This document shows positions 1 through 6,792 of a stretch of 8,691 bases of DNA, piece by piece. Within the stretch, counting starts at the first letter, position 1, and every line of letters starts with the position of its first letter. The notes under the pieces were generated by a model. It ran no database searches. It was not told the DNA's origin and was given only the letters and a program-made list of their open reading frames with translations. Source of the DNA: an uncultured Plesiomonas sp. (GTDB lineage: Bacteria > Pseudomonadota > Gammaproteobacteria > Enterobacterales > CAMTGL01). A program made the position numbers and the translations under genes. The stretch covers positions 1 through 8,691 of the forward strand of contig CAMTGL010000081.1 in assembly GCA_947071955.1 (NCBI GenBank). Direction: 5' to 3'.

Positions 1-3000
1 CGTTATAACCGGTGATTTTACCAACACAAATCAGTGACATCAGCTTATAACGACGCTCCATCTCGCCAACGCACCAACGCAGTGCATTCGCGGCATCTTT
101 CATGTCGGTGACCACTTCAGTCAGCAGATGCGGGATCCCCTGATAAACCGAAAGTTCCAGCATTTTCGGGTCAATCATGATGAAACGAACTTCATCAGGT
201 GTCGCCTTGTACAAGATGCTGAGGATCATGGCATTAACACCGACTGATTTCCCCGAACCTGTTGTACCGGCCACCAGCAGATGTGGCATTTTTGCCAAGT
301 CAGCCACAACAGGCTTACCAGCAATATCTTTACCCAACACCACTGTCAGTGGCGATGTGCTTTGGCGGAAAGCGTCACAATCGAGCACTTCGCGTAAGAA
401 AACGGTTTGTCGGTTTTTATTCGGTAACTCTAAACCCACATACGATTTTCCGGGTATGACTTCAACCACACGTACCGCGGAGGTAGACAGTGCACGAGCC
501 AAATCGCGCGATAAGTTAGAAATACGTGCCGCTTTAACACCCGGAGCAAGGTCAAGTTCAAAACGGGTAATTACCGGTCCCGGTGAAATTTCCGCTACAT
601 CCGCTTTAATACGGTAGTCATTCAAACGCTCTTCAACCAAACGTGCTGTAGCTTCAAGCTCTTGATCACTGACTGGCTGTTCGGCATTGGTTGGCTTTGC
701 CAGCAATTCGAGTGTTGGCAGCGGTGTGGTTGGCTTTGGCATTGTCTCTTCTTGCTGCATTAAGAAGGGGTGTAAAAAAGCCAGATTCTCTTGTTCAGCA
801 CGTTTACGCATGCGGGCAATTTCGGCCGCCTGTGCCTGATAGCGCAATGCCTCTTCTTCATCTTGCAGATCTTGTTGATCCTGTACCGCTATCTCTTGTT
901 CGACATCTTGTCTTACCTGTGTACGGCGATCTTCTGCGCGATCCTCTTCTTGTGTGTGGCGATTCGAATCCCACGATGTGCTCATCACAGGTTCAGTACG
1001 GACCGGCCGTAGAGGATTATTGCGAGAAGGCTCTGGCTGTAAGGTTTGTATCCTTTCCGATTGCGTGGTGTATGTACTTGGCGAACTTGCACTGAGATTT
1101 GCTGTATTTGTACTTGGCGCACGAGTCAATGCAGAATCAGCTGCTGGCGTTACCGCTGCCAGTGCCGACGTAGCGTATGCTGATGTCGGTACTGTGCTTG
1201 GCTGTGGTGTTAATGCCGATTGTGATACGGACTCAGGCTCGGGTACAGGTTCAAAAGTAAACAAAGGTTCAGACGGTTGCTCTACTACCGGTTCAAAGGT
1301 AAAAGTCGGTTCTGTTCGCGTTGACTGGCCCGATTTATCCGATACTTCTGATGACTCAAATTGCAGAGGTTTACGTACGGCTTCCACTGCACGCTGCAAA
1401 CGGGCATTTTCATGCGCTTCAAATTCAGCCTGTAAACGTGCGTTTAGTGCCTCATCATCGTCAACAGGTGTACTAATAATACCGTTGTTTGCGCTTACGC
1501 GAGTATTGCTGTTCAAATTATCAACGGTGTATGCAGCACGTTCAGCAGTAGCAACTGCGGCATTTTGGATTGCAGCGCTGTGCATGGCAGCATTTGTGGC
1601 AGCTGCATATTGAGTTGCCGTATGCTGATCGGCTACGCGTTGAGTATCACTTTCATCACGCGCAGTAAACGAGTACGCACTCGTCACATCATCATCTTGC
1701 TGCTGGGCAAAAAATGTAGGCACTTCAACCCCAGGGATTAGCGGATTCTCGCGCTTTAGCGCATCTTCAATCTGCTTATTCTGAGAGTTTTCTTGCTCTT
1801 GCTGCTCGATTTCACGCTGACGTTGCTCGGCAATACGCTCAGACGGTAGTTTAATACCCAGCGATGCTAATGTACGGCGGGTTGGAATTTTAACCGGATT
1901 TGGCCGCGGCATTTCAGGTACGTTAGGCTTAACCTGTGATTTCGGTGTATAGGTGGTATCAGTATCATCAGCGTGATGAGCGCTAAAACTGTGCGCGGAT
2001 ACATCGTGAAGATCGTCGTTCTCCCCTGCTGCACTGCTGCTAATATTTGAATCACCTGCCTCTGAGTGCGCGGAGAAACTAAACGGTGAGCTACCACTTG
2101 ACGCGCTAGCTACTGAAGTCGTCGCGGCAACAACTGAACTTCCTGCAATACTGGCGGCTGATGAGGCATCAGAAAATGCTGAACCAAATGGAGAGATCTC
2201 TTCATCCAACCCCGGATTAATGCTTTGGCTGTTAAATGCCGCTGCCTTTTCAGGTGAACGAATATCAGCCTGAACTGGAGAGGGATCCATCGCCATAAGC
2301 GCGTCAAGCCCAGCCAGATCAACTTGTGGCTCAAACCAGTTGTCTTGCTCATGACTATCATCAACGTGAATTGTTGCTGGCTGCGAAGGAGTAACGGCTG
2401 TTGATGACATAGCCAATACAGATGCTGATGCAACAGCAGATTTTATCTCTGGCTCTTTGAAGCTGAGGTTATTTATCTCAGGCTCTTGGTCAAATAAAGG
2501 CGGTGCTACCGCTTTCATTGCCGTGTCAGTATGAGTACTGAGTGAAATATCATCATCCGTGCGGTGAGCATGCAAAGATGGCATGACAGTATCCTTGTCA
2601 TCCATCTTAGGCTTTTTTGTGGCTGACTCATCCGTGCTCGTGGTCTCTGTCACCGCATTTTTCTTCGCACGACGTGGCGATTGCAGCAATACATCATCAC
2701 TGTCTATATCATCTTTATCGGCATCATCTTCTGATGAGTTATCATGCAGATCAAGATCACGCGTGCGCTGTTGATTTTTTTGCGGCTGCTTTTTACTGTT
2801 TTTTATCTTTGCTGCAGCACGCTCTTCCTGCTCATCAAGCGCTTCGTCATCAAAGTATTCATCATCATCTTCATGATCATAACCTTGTTGATCAACATAA
2901 TCGGCATCATCCGCTTCACGTGCCGCTTTATCTGCCGCAGCTTTTTCCGTCAGCATTTCACGACGGCGAGTACCACCACCCGAAAAGAAAGCCACCGGAC

Positions 3001-3586
3001 TTAAAATTGCGGCACCAATATTTTCGGCCAACGTCAGCCATGACAAACCGGTAAATAGGGTCACTGCTGATGCCCAGACACACAACAAAATCAGGGTAGC
3101 ACCGATTTGCGAGAACCAAGGCACACTGTAGTTGCTGATAGCCGCACCGATAAACCCACCGGAAGGAAAATAGTAAAAATCATCAATACTGATGGCGGCT
3201 AACCCACAAGATGCGCCAATCAGCAGCACAACACCAATCAGGCGTAATGCTAAATTTAGGAAATCAAACGGTTCATCATCGCTACGGCGACGGAACATCA
3301 CCCATGCGGCAAGCACCATAATTGGCGGCACGGTATAAGCAAGCACTCCGACCGATAAGAACAGCGTATCAGCAACCCACGCCCCTACCGCACCGGTAAT
3401 ATTTTGTATTGCATCATGCCATGAAGCTTGCGACCAGCTCGGATCTGAGGGGTCAAAGCTAAGCAGTGCAACCATCATATAGACAGCAAAAATAACACCC
3501 ACAATCAAGAATGCTTCCATGATGCGGTGTAATCCACTTAATTTCTTATTGGTTCGCGCTTTTTTTTCTGCGAGTACCTGGCTCAA
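1..3586 (-). CDS. ftsK: DNA translocase FtsK (3' end outside window)
   Basis: FtsK is a septum-anchored ATP-driven DNA pump. It coordinates division with chromosome dimer resolution at dif through XerCD. About 1195 codons are visible with no stop or net frameshift. The chosen start is TTG at 3586-3584: it follows GGAGAG at 6 nt spacing and gives MSQVLAEKK, which resembles the E. coli start MSQEYTEDK. Four hydrophobic segments lie near residues 26-44, 75-98, 112-131 and 161-181. A long linker of roughly residues 195-940 is low-complexity, rich in Ser, Ala, Thr, Asp, Glu and Gln. It holds an acidic block (226-255, 17 of 30 Asp/Glu), a conserved island near 558-585 (IPTRRTLASLGIKLP) and a charged, probably coiled-coil stretch near 877-937. 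The motor domain begins around KPTTPLPTLELL. Walker A (GTTGSGKS) is at 1107-1114 and FIMIDPKMLELS follows near 1135. Walker B and the DNA-reading gamma domain lie beyond the left edge. Walker A sits about 115 residues later than I recall for E. coli, so the linker is longer. Confidence 0.97.
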   Translation of the reverse strand, partial: MSQVLAEKKARTNKKLSGLHRIMEAFLIVGVIFAVYMMVALLSFDPSDPSWSQASWHDAIQNITGAVGAWVADTLFLSVGVLAYTVPPIMVLAAWVMFRRRSDDEPFDFLNLALRLIGVVLLIGASCGLAAISIDDFYYFPSGGFIGAAISNYSVPWFSQIGATLILLCVWASAVTLFTGLSWLTLAENIGAAILSPVAFFSGGGTRRREMLTEKAAADKAAREADDADYVDQQGYDHEDDDEYFDDEALDEQEERAAAKIKNSKKQPQKNQQRTRDLDLHDNSSEDDADKDDIDSDDVLLQSPRRAKKNAVTETTSTDESATKKPKMDDKDTVMPSLHAHRTDDDISLSTHTDTAMKAVAPPLFDQEPEINNLSFKEPEIKSAVASASVLAMSSTAVTPSQPATIHVDDSHEQDNWFEPQVDLAGLDALMAMDPSPVQADIRSPEKAAAFNSQSINPGLDEEISPFGSAFSDASSAASIAGSSVVAATTSVASASSGSSPFSFSAHSEAGDSNISSSAAGENDDLHDVSAHSFSAHHADDTDTTYTPKSQVKPNVPEMPRPNPVKIPTRRTLASLGIKLPSERIAEQRQREIEQQEQENSQNKQIEDALKRENPLIPGVEVPTFFAQQQDDDVTSAYSFTARDESDTQRVADQHTATQYAAATNAAMHSAAIQNAAVATAERAAYTVDNLNSNTRVSANNGIISTPVDDDEALNARLQAEFEAHENARLQRAVEAVRKPLQFESSEVSDKSGQSTRTEPTFTFEPVVEQPSEPLFTFEPVPEPESVSQSALTPQPSTVPTSAYATSALAAVTPAADSALTRAPSTNTANLSASSPSTYTTQSERIQTLQPEPSRNNPLRPVRTEPVMSTSWDSNRHTQEEDRAEDRRTQVRQDVEQEIAVQDQQDLQDEEEALRYQAQAAEIARMRKRAEQENLAFLHPFLMQQEETMPKPTTPLPTLELLAKPTNAEQPVSDQELEATARLVEERLNDYRIKADVAEISPGPVITRFELDLAPGVKAARISNLSRDLARALSTSAVRVVEVIPGKSYVGLELPNKNRQTVFLREVLDCDAFRQSTSPLTVVLGKDIAGKPVVADLAKMPHLLVAGTTGSGKSVGVNAMILSILYKATPDEVRFIMIDPKMLELSVYQGIPHLLTEVVTDMKDAANALRWCVGEMERRYKLMSLICVGKITGYN
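1244..1312 (-). repeat. Two-copy repeat in the FtsK linker (EPxFTFEPV)
   Basis: Two in-frame copies of a nine-residue unit lie within ftsK: EPTFTFEPV at residues 759-767 (1286-1312) and EPLFTFEPV at residues 773-781 (1244-1270). The period is 14 codons, or 42 bp. The copies differ mainly by synonymous changes, which suggests an old duplication or selection on the peptide. Repeats are common in FtsK linkers. The E. coli linker has Pro/Gln-rich repeats, but this motif is different. Confidence 0.75.
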
Positions 3587-3618
3587 AAATGTCTCTCCAG
3601 GAGTCAATATTAACGACC

Positions 3619-3653
3619 AAAAATACGCCGAGCGGCACAAGCCGCTCGAGCGT
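3619..3653 (-). terminator. Rho-independent terminator of lrp
   Basis: Read on the minus strand, an 8-bp perfect stem CGAGCGGC/GCCGCTCG (3648-3641 and 3636-3629) closes a TTGT loop. The stem extends by four further pairs past one bulged base (3649). It is followed by TA and five Ts (3623-3619), and an A-tract precedes it (3656-3653). It lies about 75 bp after the lrp stop codon and about 35 bp before the ftsK start, so it separates the two genes. The A-tract on the other side could make it function in both directions, but no plus-strand gene reads into it. Confidence 0.85.
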
Positions 3654-3659
3654 TTTGAT

Positions 3660-3705
3660 CTGGATGAATGACCAGTATTTTAACTAAGCTGAACGAGTTT
3701 TGCAC
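3660..3705 (-). promoter_or_regulatory. Possible ftsK promoter with LexA-like operator
   Basis: On the minus strand a -10-like TAAAAT (3682-3677) is preceded by a weak -35-like GTGCAA (3705-3700) at 17 bp. Starting one base after the -10 is CTG-N10-CAG (3675-3660, the outer bases forming CTGG...CCAG), the spacing of a gammaproteobacterial LexA box. The flank CCAGTA fits the consensus half-site, but the other half lacks the usual T after CTG and the centre is not AT-alternating. In E. coli the ftsK upstream promoter is SOS-induced (dinH), so the position makes sense. The lrp terminator lies between this site and ftsK, so transcripts would have to read through it. Confidence 0.3.
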
Positions 3706-3726
3706 CCTTCATACTCATCTTGTTAT

Positions 3727-4221
3727 TTAACGAGTCTTTATCACCAAACGATTGGTCTGTTTTACCTCTTCCATTACAACGTAAGTACGCGTGTCATTCA
3801 CACCCGGCAAACGCAGTAAGGTTTCACCTAATAACTTACGGTACGCTGACATATCAGGTACACGTGTTTTCAGCAGGTAGTCAAAATCACCGGAAACCAG
3901 ATGGCACTCTTGGATCTCTTCAAGCTTTTGCACGGCGGCATTAAATTGCTCGAACACATCAGGTGCGCCACGGTTTAAGGTTATTTCAACAAATACCAAT
4001 AAAGATGCATCTAAATAATGCGGGTTTAATAACGCCGTATAACCGTTAATAAAACCCTGACGCTCTAAGCGCCGTACCCGTTCTAAACAGGGAGTGGGTG
4101 ATAAACCGACGCGCTTTGATAATTCAACGTTGGATATACGCCCGTCCTTTTGTAGCTCATTCAGAATATTACGATCTATTCTGTCGAGATCTTTGCTTGG
4201 CCGCTTTTTATTCTCTGTCAT
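3727..4221 (-). CDS. lrp: Leucine-responsive regulatory protein Lrp
   Basis: Lrp is a cytoplasmic feast/famine transcription factor. It binds and wraps DNA as octamers or hexadecamers and controls amino-acid synthesis, breakdown and transport, with leucine or alanine as effectors. The 164-residue product has an N-terminal helix-turn-helix (residues about 31-56, ISNVELSKRVGLSPTPCLER) and a C-terminal RAM effector and oligomerisation domain (about 72-158). The effector loop GDFDYLL is at 111-117 and includes Asp114, the position changed in the leucine-insensitive E. coli mutant. By eye it differs from E. coli Lrp at about seven residues, four of them in the first nine. The ATG is preceded by GGTGGAG with 4 nt spacing. 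It is transcribed towards ftsK but separated from it by a terminator, and is divergent from ald. Autoregulation through the shared upstream region is likely by analogy with E. coli. Confidence 0.98.
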   Translation of the reverse strand: MTENKKRPSKDLDRIDRNILNELQKDGRISNVELSKRVGLSPTPCLERVRRLERQGFINGYTALLNPHYLDASLLVFVEITLNRGAPDVFEQFNAAVQKLEEIQECHLVSGDFDYLLKTRVPDMSAYRKLLGETLLRLPGVNDTRTYVVMEEVKQTNRLVIKTR

Positions 4222-4293
4222 TTTACTCCACCCGTTTCGTCCTTGCGTGAATTAATGCTGCATCCTAACCCAAAAAAGAAACACCATACCAAC

Positions 4294-4323
4294 TTAGTCG
4301 TTATATACTAGCAACATATACAG
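4294..4323. promoter_or_regulatory. Lrp-like binding sites overlapping the likely ald promoter
   Basis: The 152-bp lrp/ald spacer has two overlapping sites resembling the Lrp consensus YAGHAWATTWTDCTR. TAGCAACATATACAG (4309-4323) matches 12 of 15 positions. TAGTCGTTATATACTA (4295-4310) has the correct ends, TAG and CTA, but is one base too long. The same stretch supplies possible plus-strand -10 elements: TATACT (4304-4309, 5 of 6), or TATACA (4317-4322) with TTAGTC (4294-4299) at 17 bp. Neither has a good -35, which would suit activator dependence. The match to the consensus is seen directly; binding is inferred from the adjacent lrp. Confidence 0.4.
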
Positions 4324-4373
4324 AGGATTCACAAACCTTCAGCGTTATACACCATTTGCCGCGAGGTACTCAG

Positions 4374-5495
4374 ATGATTATTGGTATTCCTAAAGAGATC
4401 AAAAACCATGAATATCGCGTTGGGATGACTCCTGCTGGCGTGAAAGAACTCTCTGTTCATGGCCATCAACTCCTTGTCCAAACTCATGCAGGCAGTCAGA
4501 TCGGTTTTACCGATGCCGATTATATTGCTGCAGGAGCGCGTATTGTTTCTTCCTCAGATGATGTTTTCGCAAATGCAGAGATGATTGTCAAAGTAAAAGA
4601 GCTACAAACAGTAGAACGTACCAAACTTCTCCCCTCTCAGGTGCTTTTTACCTATCTCCATCTGGCAGCAGATGTGGAACAGACTCACGCTTTACTGCAA
4701 AGCGATGCAATTTGTATTGCTTATGAAACCGTGACCCATGCACTCGGTGGTCTGCCGCTTTTAGCACCCATGTCTGAAGTTGCCGGTCGTATGGCGGTAC
4801 AAGCAGGCGCACATGCACTGGAAAAATCACAAGGGGGATCGGGCATTTTACTTGGCGGTGTTCCGGGAATTCCTGCGGCGAATGTGGTGATTTTTGGTGG
4901 AGGTGTGGTTGGTGCTAATGCCGCACGAATTGCGGTCGGTATGCGGGCAACCGTTACCCTGTTTGATAACAATATTGATACATTACGCCGCCTAGACACT
5001 GAGTTCGCAGGCCGTGTTCAACTGCTCAGCCCAACCCATGCCGCGATTCAGTCTGCGATAACCCACGCAGATTTAATTATTGGCGCAGTGCTTATTCCGG
5101 GTGCAAGCGCACCAAAATTACTCAGCCGTGATGATCTTAAAATCATGAAAGCAGGAACGGTACTGGTTGATGTTGCTATTGATCAGGGGGGATGCTTTGC
5201 AACTTCGCACCCCACCACACACGATAATCCAACGTATATCATTGATAATATTGTGCATTATTGTGTCGCTAATATGCCGGGAGCAGTAGCCAAAACAGCC
5301 ACATTAGCCCTGTGCAATGCCACGTTGCCTTATATTATACAGCTAGCAGATCAGGGCTGCTTAACGGCCATGCAAAATAACCCTCATCTAGCAAATGGGC
5401 TGAATATCTATCGTGGGAAACTGACATCCCGTTCGGTGGCTGACAGCTTGAATCTTCCCTTCACGCCACTCAGAGCCATTTTGCAGGGTGCATGA
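4374..5495 (+). CDS. ald: Alanine dehydrogenase (NAD+)
   Basis: The enzyme catalyses reversible oxidative deamination of L-alanine to pyruvate and ammonia with NAD+. In the cytoplasm it feeds alanine into central carbon or assimilates ammonium. The product is 373 residues, the usual family length. The chosen start is ATG at 4374, which gives the family N-terminus MIIGIPKEIKNHEYRVG. It has GAGGT at 4363-4367 with 6 nt spacing; an upstream in-frame TTG at 4356 would add six non-family residues. Key residues are present: Arg15 and Lys75 (VKVKE) for substrate binding, catalytic His96 (TYLHLA) and Asp270 (DVAIDQGG), the NAD-binding glycine motif GGGVVG at 175-180, and Asp198 at the end of the next strand for the ribose. 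The gene sits head to head with lrp and 247 bp before trxB. Lrp control is probable. Close relatives are pyridine nucleotide transhydrogenase alpha subunits, but the length and motifs fit Ald. Confidence 0.97.
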   Translation: MIIGIPKEIKNHEYRVGMTPAGVKELSVHGHQLLVQTHAGSQIGFTDADYIAAGARIVSSSDDVFANAEMIVKVKELQTVERTKLLPSQVLFTYLHLAADVEQTHALLQSDAICIAYETVTHALGGLPLLAPMSEVAGRMAVQAGAHALEKSQGGSGILLGGVPGIPAANVVIFGGGVVGANAARIAVGMRATVTLFDNNIDTLRRLDTEFAGRVQLLSPTHAAIQSAITHADLIIGAVLIPGASAPKLLSRDDLKIMKAGTVLVDVAIDQGGCFATSHPTTHDNPTYIIDNIVHYCVANMPGAVAKTATLALCNATLPYIIQLADQGCLTAMQNNPHLANGLNIYRGKLTSRSVADSLNLPFTPLRAILQGA

Positions 5496-5504
5496 TCGGC
5501 CGAT
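5495..5504. repeat. Perfect 10-bp palindrome at the ald stop codon
   Basis: ATCGGCCGAT begins at the last base of the ald stop codon. It has no loop and no following T-run, so it does not look like a terminator. It may be chance, or a protein-binding site. Confidence 0.35.
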
Positions 5505-5541
5505 TCAGAAATGAAATACCATGTTGGCTATTATGAATAAA

Positions 5542-5579
5542 ATGCAGAATTTCTTTTGTCGGTGAGAGAAATTCCGCAT
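5542..5579. repeat. Long imperfect inverted repeat downstream of ald
   Basis: The arms are ATGCAGAATTTCT (5542-5554) and AGAAATTCCGCAT (5567-5579). They pair at 12 of 13 positions (one A/C mismatch) around a 12-base centre. Several G-U and A-U pairs could extend the RNA stem inward. No T-run follows, so an intrinsic terminator is unlikely; an RNA-stabilising 3' hairpin for ald or an operator is possible. The 247-bp spacer that contains it has no convincing gene. Confidence 0.55.
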
Positions 5580-5622
5580 ATCTTCCTGCTAAATCACATT
5601 ATTCCTGTAATCAGAGGAATTT

Positions 5623-5662
5623 TACTGATGATTCTTACGCCTGATAATCCGTATCATCAGTA
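5623..5662. repeat. Perfect 10-bp inverted repeat upstream of trxB
   Basis: TACTGATGAT (5623-5632) and ATCATCAGTA (5653-5662) are perfect inverted copies separated by 20 bp. Their centres are 30 bp apart, about three helical turns. A run of seven Ts (5672-5678) follows 9 bp later. It could be a weak ald terminator with an AT-rich stem and displaced T-run, or a paired operator upstream of trxB. I cannot decide between these from sequence alone. Confidence 0.5.
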
Positions 5663-5703
5663 CAAAGTGCCTTTTTTTACTGTTTTTGCTGACACAATTT
5701 ACC

Positions 5704-5735
5704 TACAATCGGCAGCACACCTGTCGTACGTGGAG
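5704..5735 (+). promoter_or_regulatory. Possible trxB -10 element and ribosome binding site
   Basis: TACAAT (5704-5709) matches the sigma-70 -10 consensus at 5 of 6 positions, but no good -35 lies 16-18 bp upstream. Transcription would start near 5716. The ribosome binding site TGGAG (5731-5735) is 7 nt before the trxB ATG and is convincing. The promoter itself is weakly supported. Confidence 0.3.
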
Positions 5736-5742
5736 AATAACA

Positions 5743-6699
5743 ATGACATCGACAAAACATTGCAAATTATTGATTTTGGGCTCAGGCCCTGCTGGATATA
5801 CCGCCGCCGTTTATGCAGCCCGTGCAAACCTTAATCCGGTTCTTGTTACCGGTATGCAGCAAGGCGGACAACTGACCACCACGACGGAAGTGGAAAACTG
5901 GCCCGGCGATGCCGATGAGCTGACTGGCCCGCTGCTGATGGATCGCATGAAAGCACATGCGGAAAAATTTAATACTGAGATTATTTTTGATCACATCAAT
6001 CGAGTTGATCTGCAATCTCGCCCGCTACGTTTGTTTGGCGACAGCACAGAATATACTTGCGATGCGCTGATTATCGCAACTGGCGCTTCTGCCCGTTATT
6101 TGGGCATGCCGTCTGAAGAGGCGTTTAAAGGCCGTGGCGTTTCAGCCTGCGCAACGTGCGATGGTTTCTTCTATCGTAATCAAGCTGTTGCGGTGATTGG
6201 CGGTGGTAACAGTGCTGTTGAAGAGGCGTTGTACCTCTCTAATATCGCATCTGAAGTACATCTGATTCACCGCCGCGACACCTTCCGCGCCGAAAAAATT
6301 CTGATCTCCCGTTTGATGGATAAAGTGGCCAATGGCAATATTGTGTTGCACACCAACCACACACTCGATGAAGTTCTGGGTGATGATATGGGTGTGACGG
6401 GTCTGCGTCTGCGCAGCACCGAAAGTGACACCACCAACGAGCTGACGGTAAACGGCTTGTTCGTAGCCATTGGGCATAGCCCGAATACCGAGATTTTCCA
6501 AGGCCAGCTTGAGCTAAACGGTGGCTACATTAAAGTGCAGTCAGGAACAGAAGGTAATGCTACCCAAAGTAGCATTCAGGGTGTATTTGCCGCCGGTGAT
6601 GTAATGGATCACATTTATCGCCAAGCCATTACCTCTGCTGGAACAGGTTGCATGGCAGCACTGGATGCCGAACGTTACCTTGATGCTCTCGGAAAATAA
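5743..6699 (+). CDS. trxB: Thioredoxin reductase (NADPH)
   Basis: This cytoplasmic flavoenzyme passes electrons from NADPH through FAD and a cysteine pair to oxidised thioredoxin. It supports ribonucleotide reductase and disulfide repair. The product is 318 residues, close to the 321 of E. coli. The chosen ATG gives MTSTKHCKLLILGSGPAG, which matches the enterobacterial start. A longer in-frame start at 5686 would add 19 unrelated residues and has no comparable ribosome binding site. Motifs in order: FAD-binding GSGPAG (13-18), redox-active CATC (Cys136 and Cys139), NADPH-binding GGGNSA (153-158), HRRDTFR (176-182) contacting the NADPH phosphate, and the second FAD motif AAGDV (283-287). It lies upstream of cydD in the same direction, as in E. 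coli. Confidence 0.98.
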   Translation: MTSTKHCKLLILGSGPAGYTAAVYAARANLNPVLVTGMQQGGQLTTTTEVENWPGDADELTGPLLMDRMKAHAEKFNTEIIFDHINRVDLQSRPLRLFGDSTEYTCDALIIATGASARYLGMPSEEAFKGRGVSACATCDGFFYRNQAVAVIGGGNSAVEEALYLSNIASEVHLIHRRDTFRAEKILISRLMDKVANGNIVLHTNHTLDEVLGDDMGVTGLRLRSTESDTTNELTVNGLFVAIGHSPNTEIFQGQLELNGGYIKVQSGTEGNATQSSIQGVFAAGDVMDHIYRQAITSAGTGCMAALDAERYLDALGK

Positions 6700-6709
6700 G
6701 CACCATGAC

Positions 6710-6732
6710 AACGGGAGCAAATGCTCCCGTTT
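6710..6732 (+). terminator. Terminator-like hairpin after trxB
   Basis: AACGGGAGC (6710-6718) pairs perfectly with GCTCCCGTT (6723-6731) around an AAAT loop, starting 11 bp after the trxB stop. Only three Ts follow, so it is probably a leaky terminator or a transcript-end stabiliser, allowing some read-through into cydD. A smaller hairpin (ACGGC/GCCGT, 6748-6763) follows in the same 93-bp spacer. I see no clear cydD promoter there. Confidence 0.6.
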
Positions 6733-6792
6733 ACTCATTCGTTAGTAACGGCCACAGAGCCGTATTTCTAGGGCTGTTAAGACACTGCACTC

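Noticed and set aside
954..1613. A 219-codon plus-strand open frame
   Set aside because: It is antisense to the low-complexity ftsK linker, with Ser/Ala/Thr-rich composition produced by the opposite strand, and the ftsK frame is clearly coding.
2617..3054. A His-rich 145-codon plus-strand frame
   Set aside because: It mirrors the Asp/Glu codons of the ftsK acidic linker on the other strand; there is no start signal or family match.
4356..4373. Upstream TTG start for ald, adding six residues
   Set aside because: The ATG at 4374 begins the family-conserved N-terminus and has a well-placed GAGGT.
5521..5565. A 14-codon frame (MLAIMNKMQNFFCR) that could be a leader peptide
   Set aside because: It has no ribosome binding site, no diagnostic codon run and no attenuator followed by a T-run.
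5628..5834. A 68-codon plus-strand frame starting with ATG after AGAGGA (5613-5618, 9 nt spacing)
   Set aside because: It runs about 90 bp into trxB out of frame, the product resembles nothing I know, and its start lies inside the inverted repeat. The Shine-Dalgarno match is probably chance.
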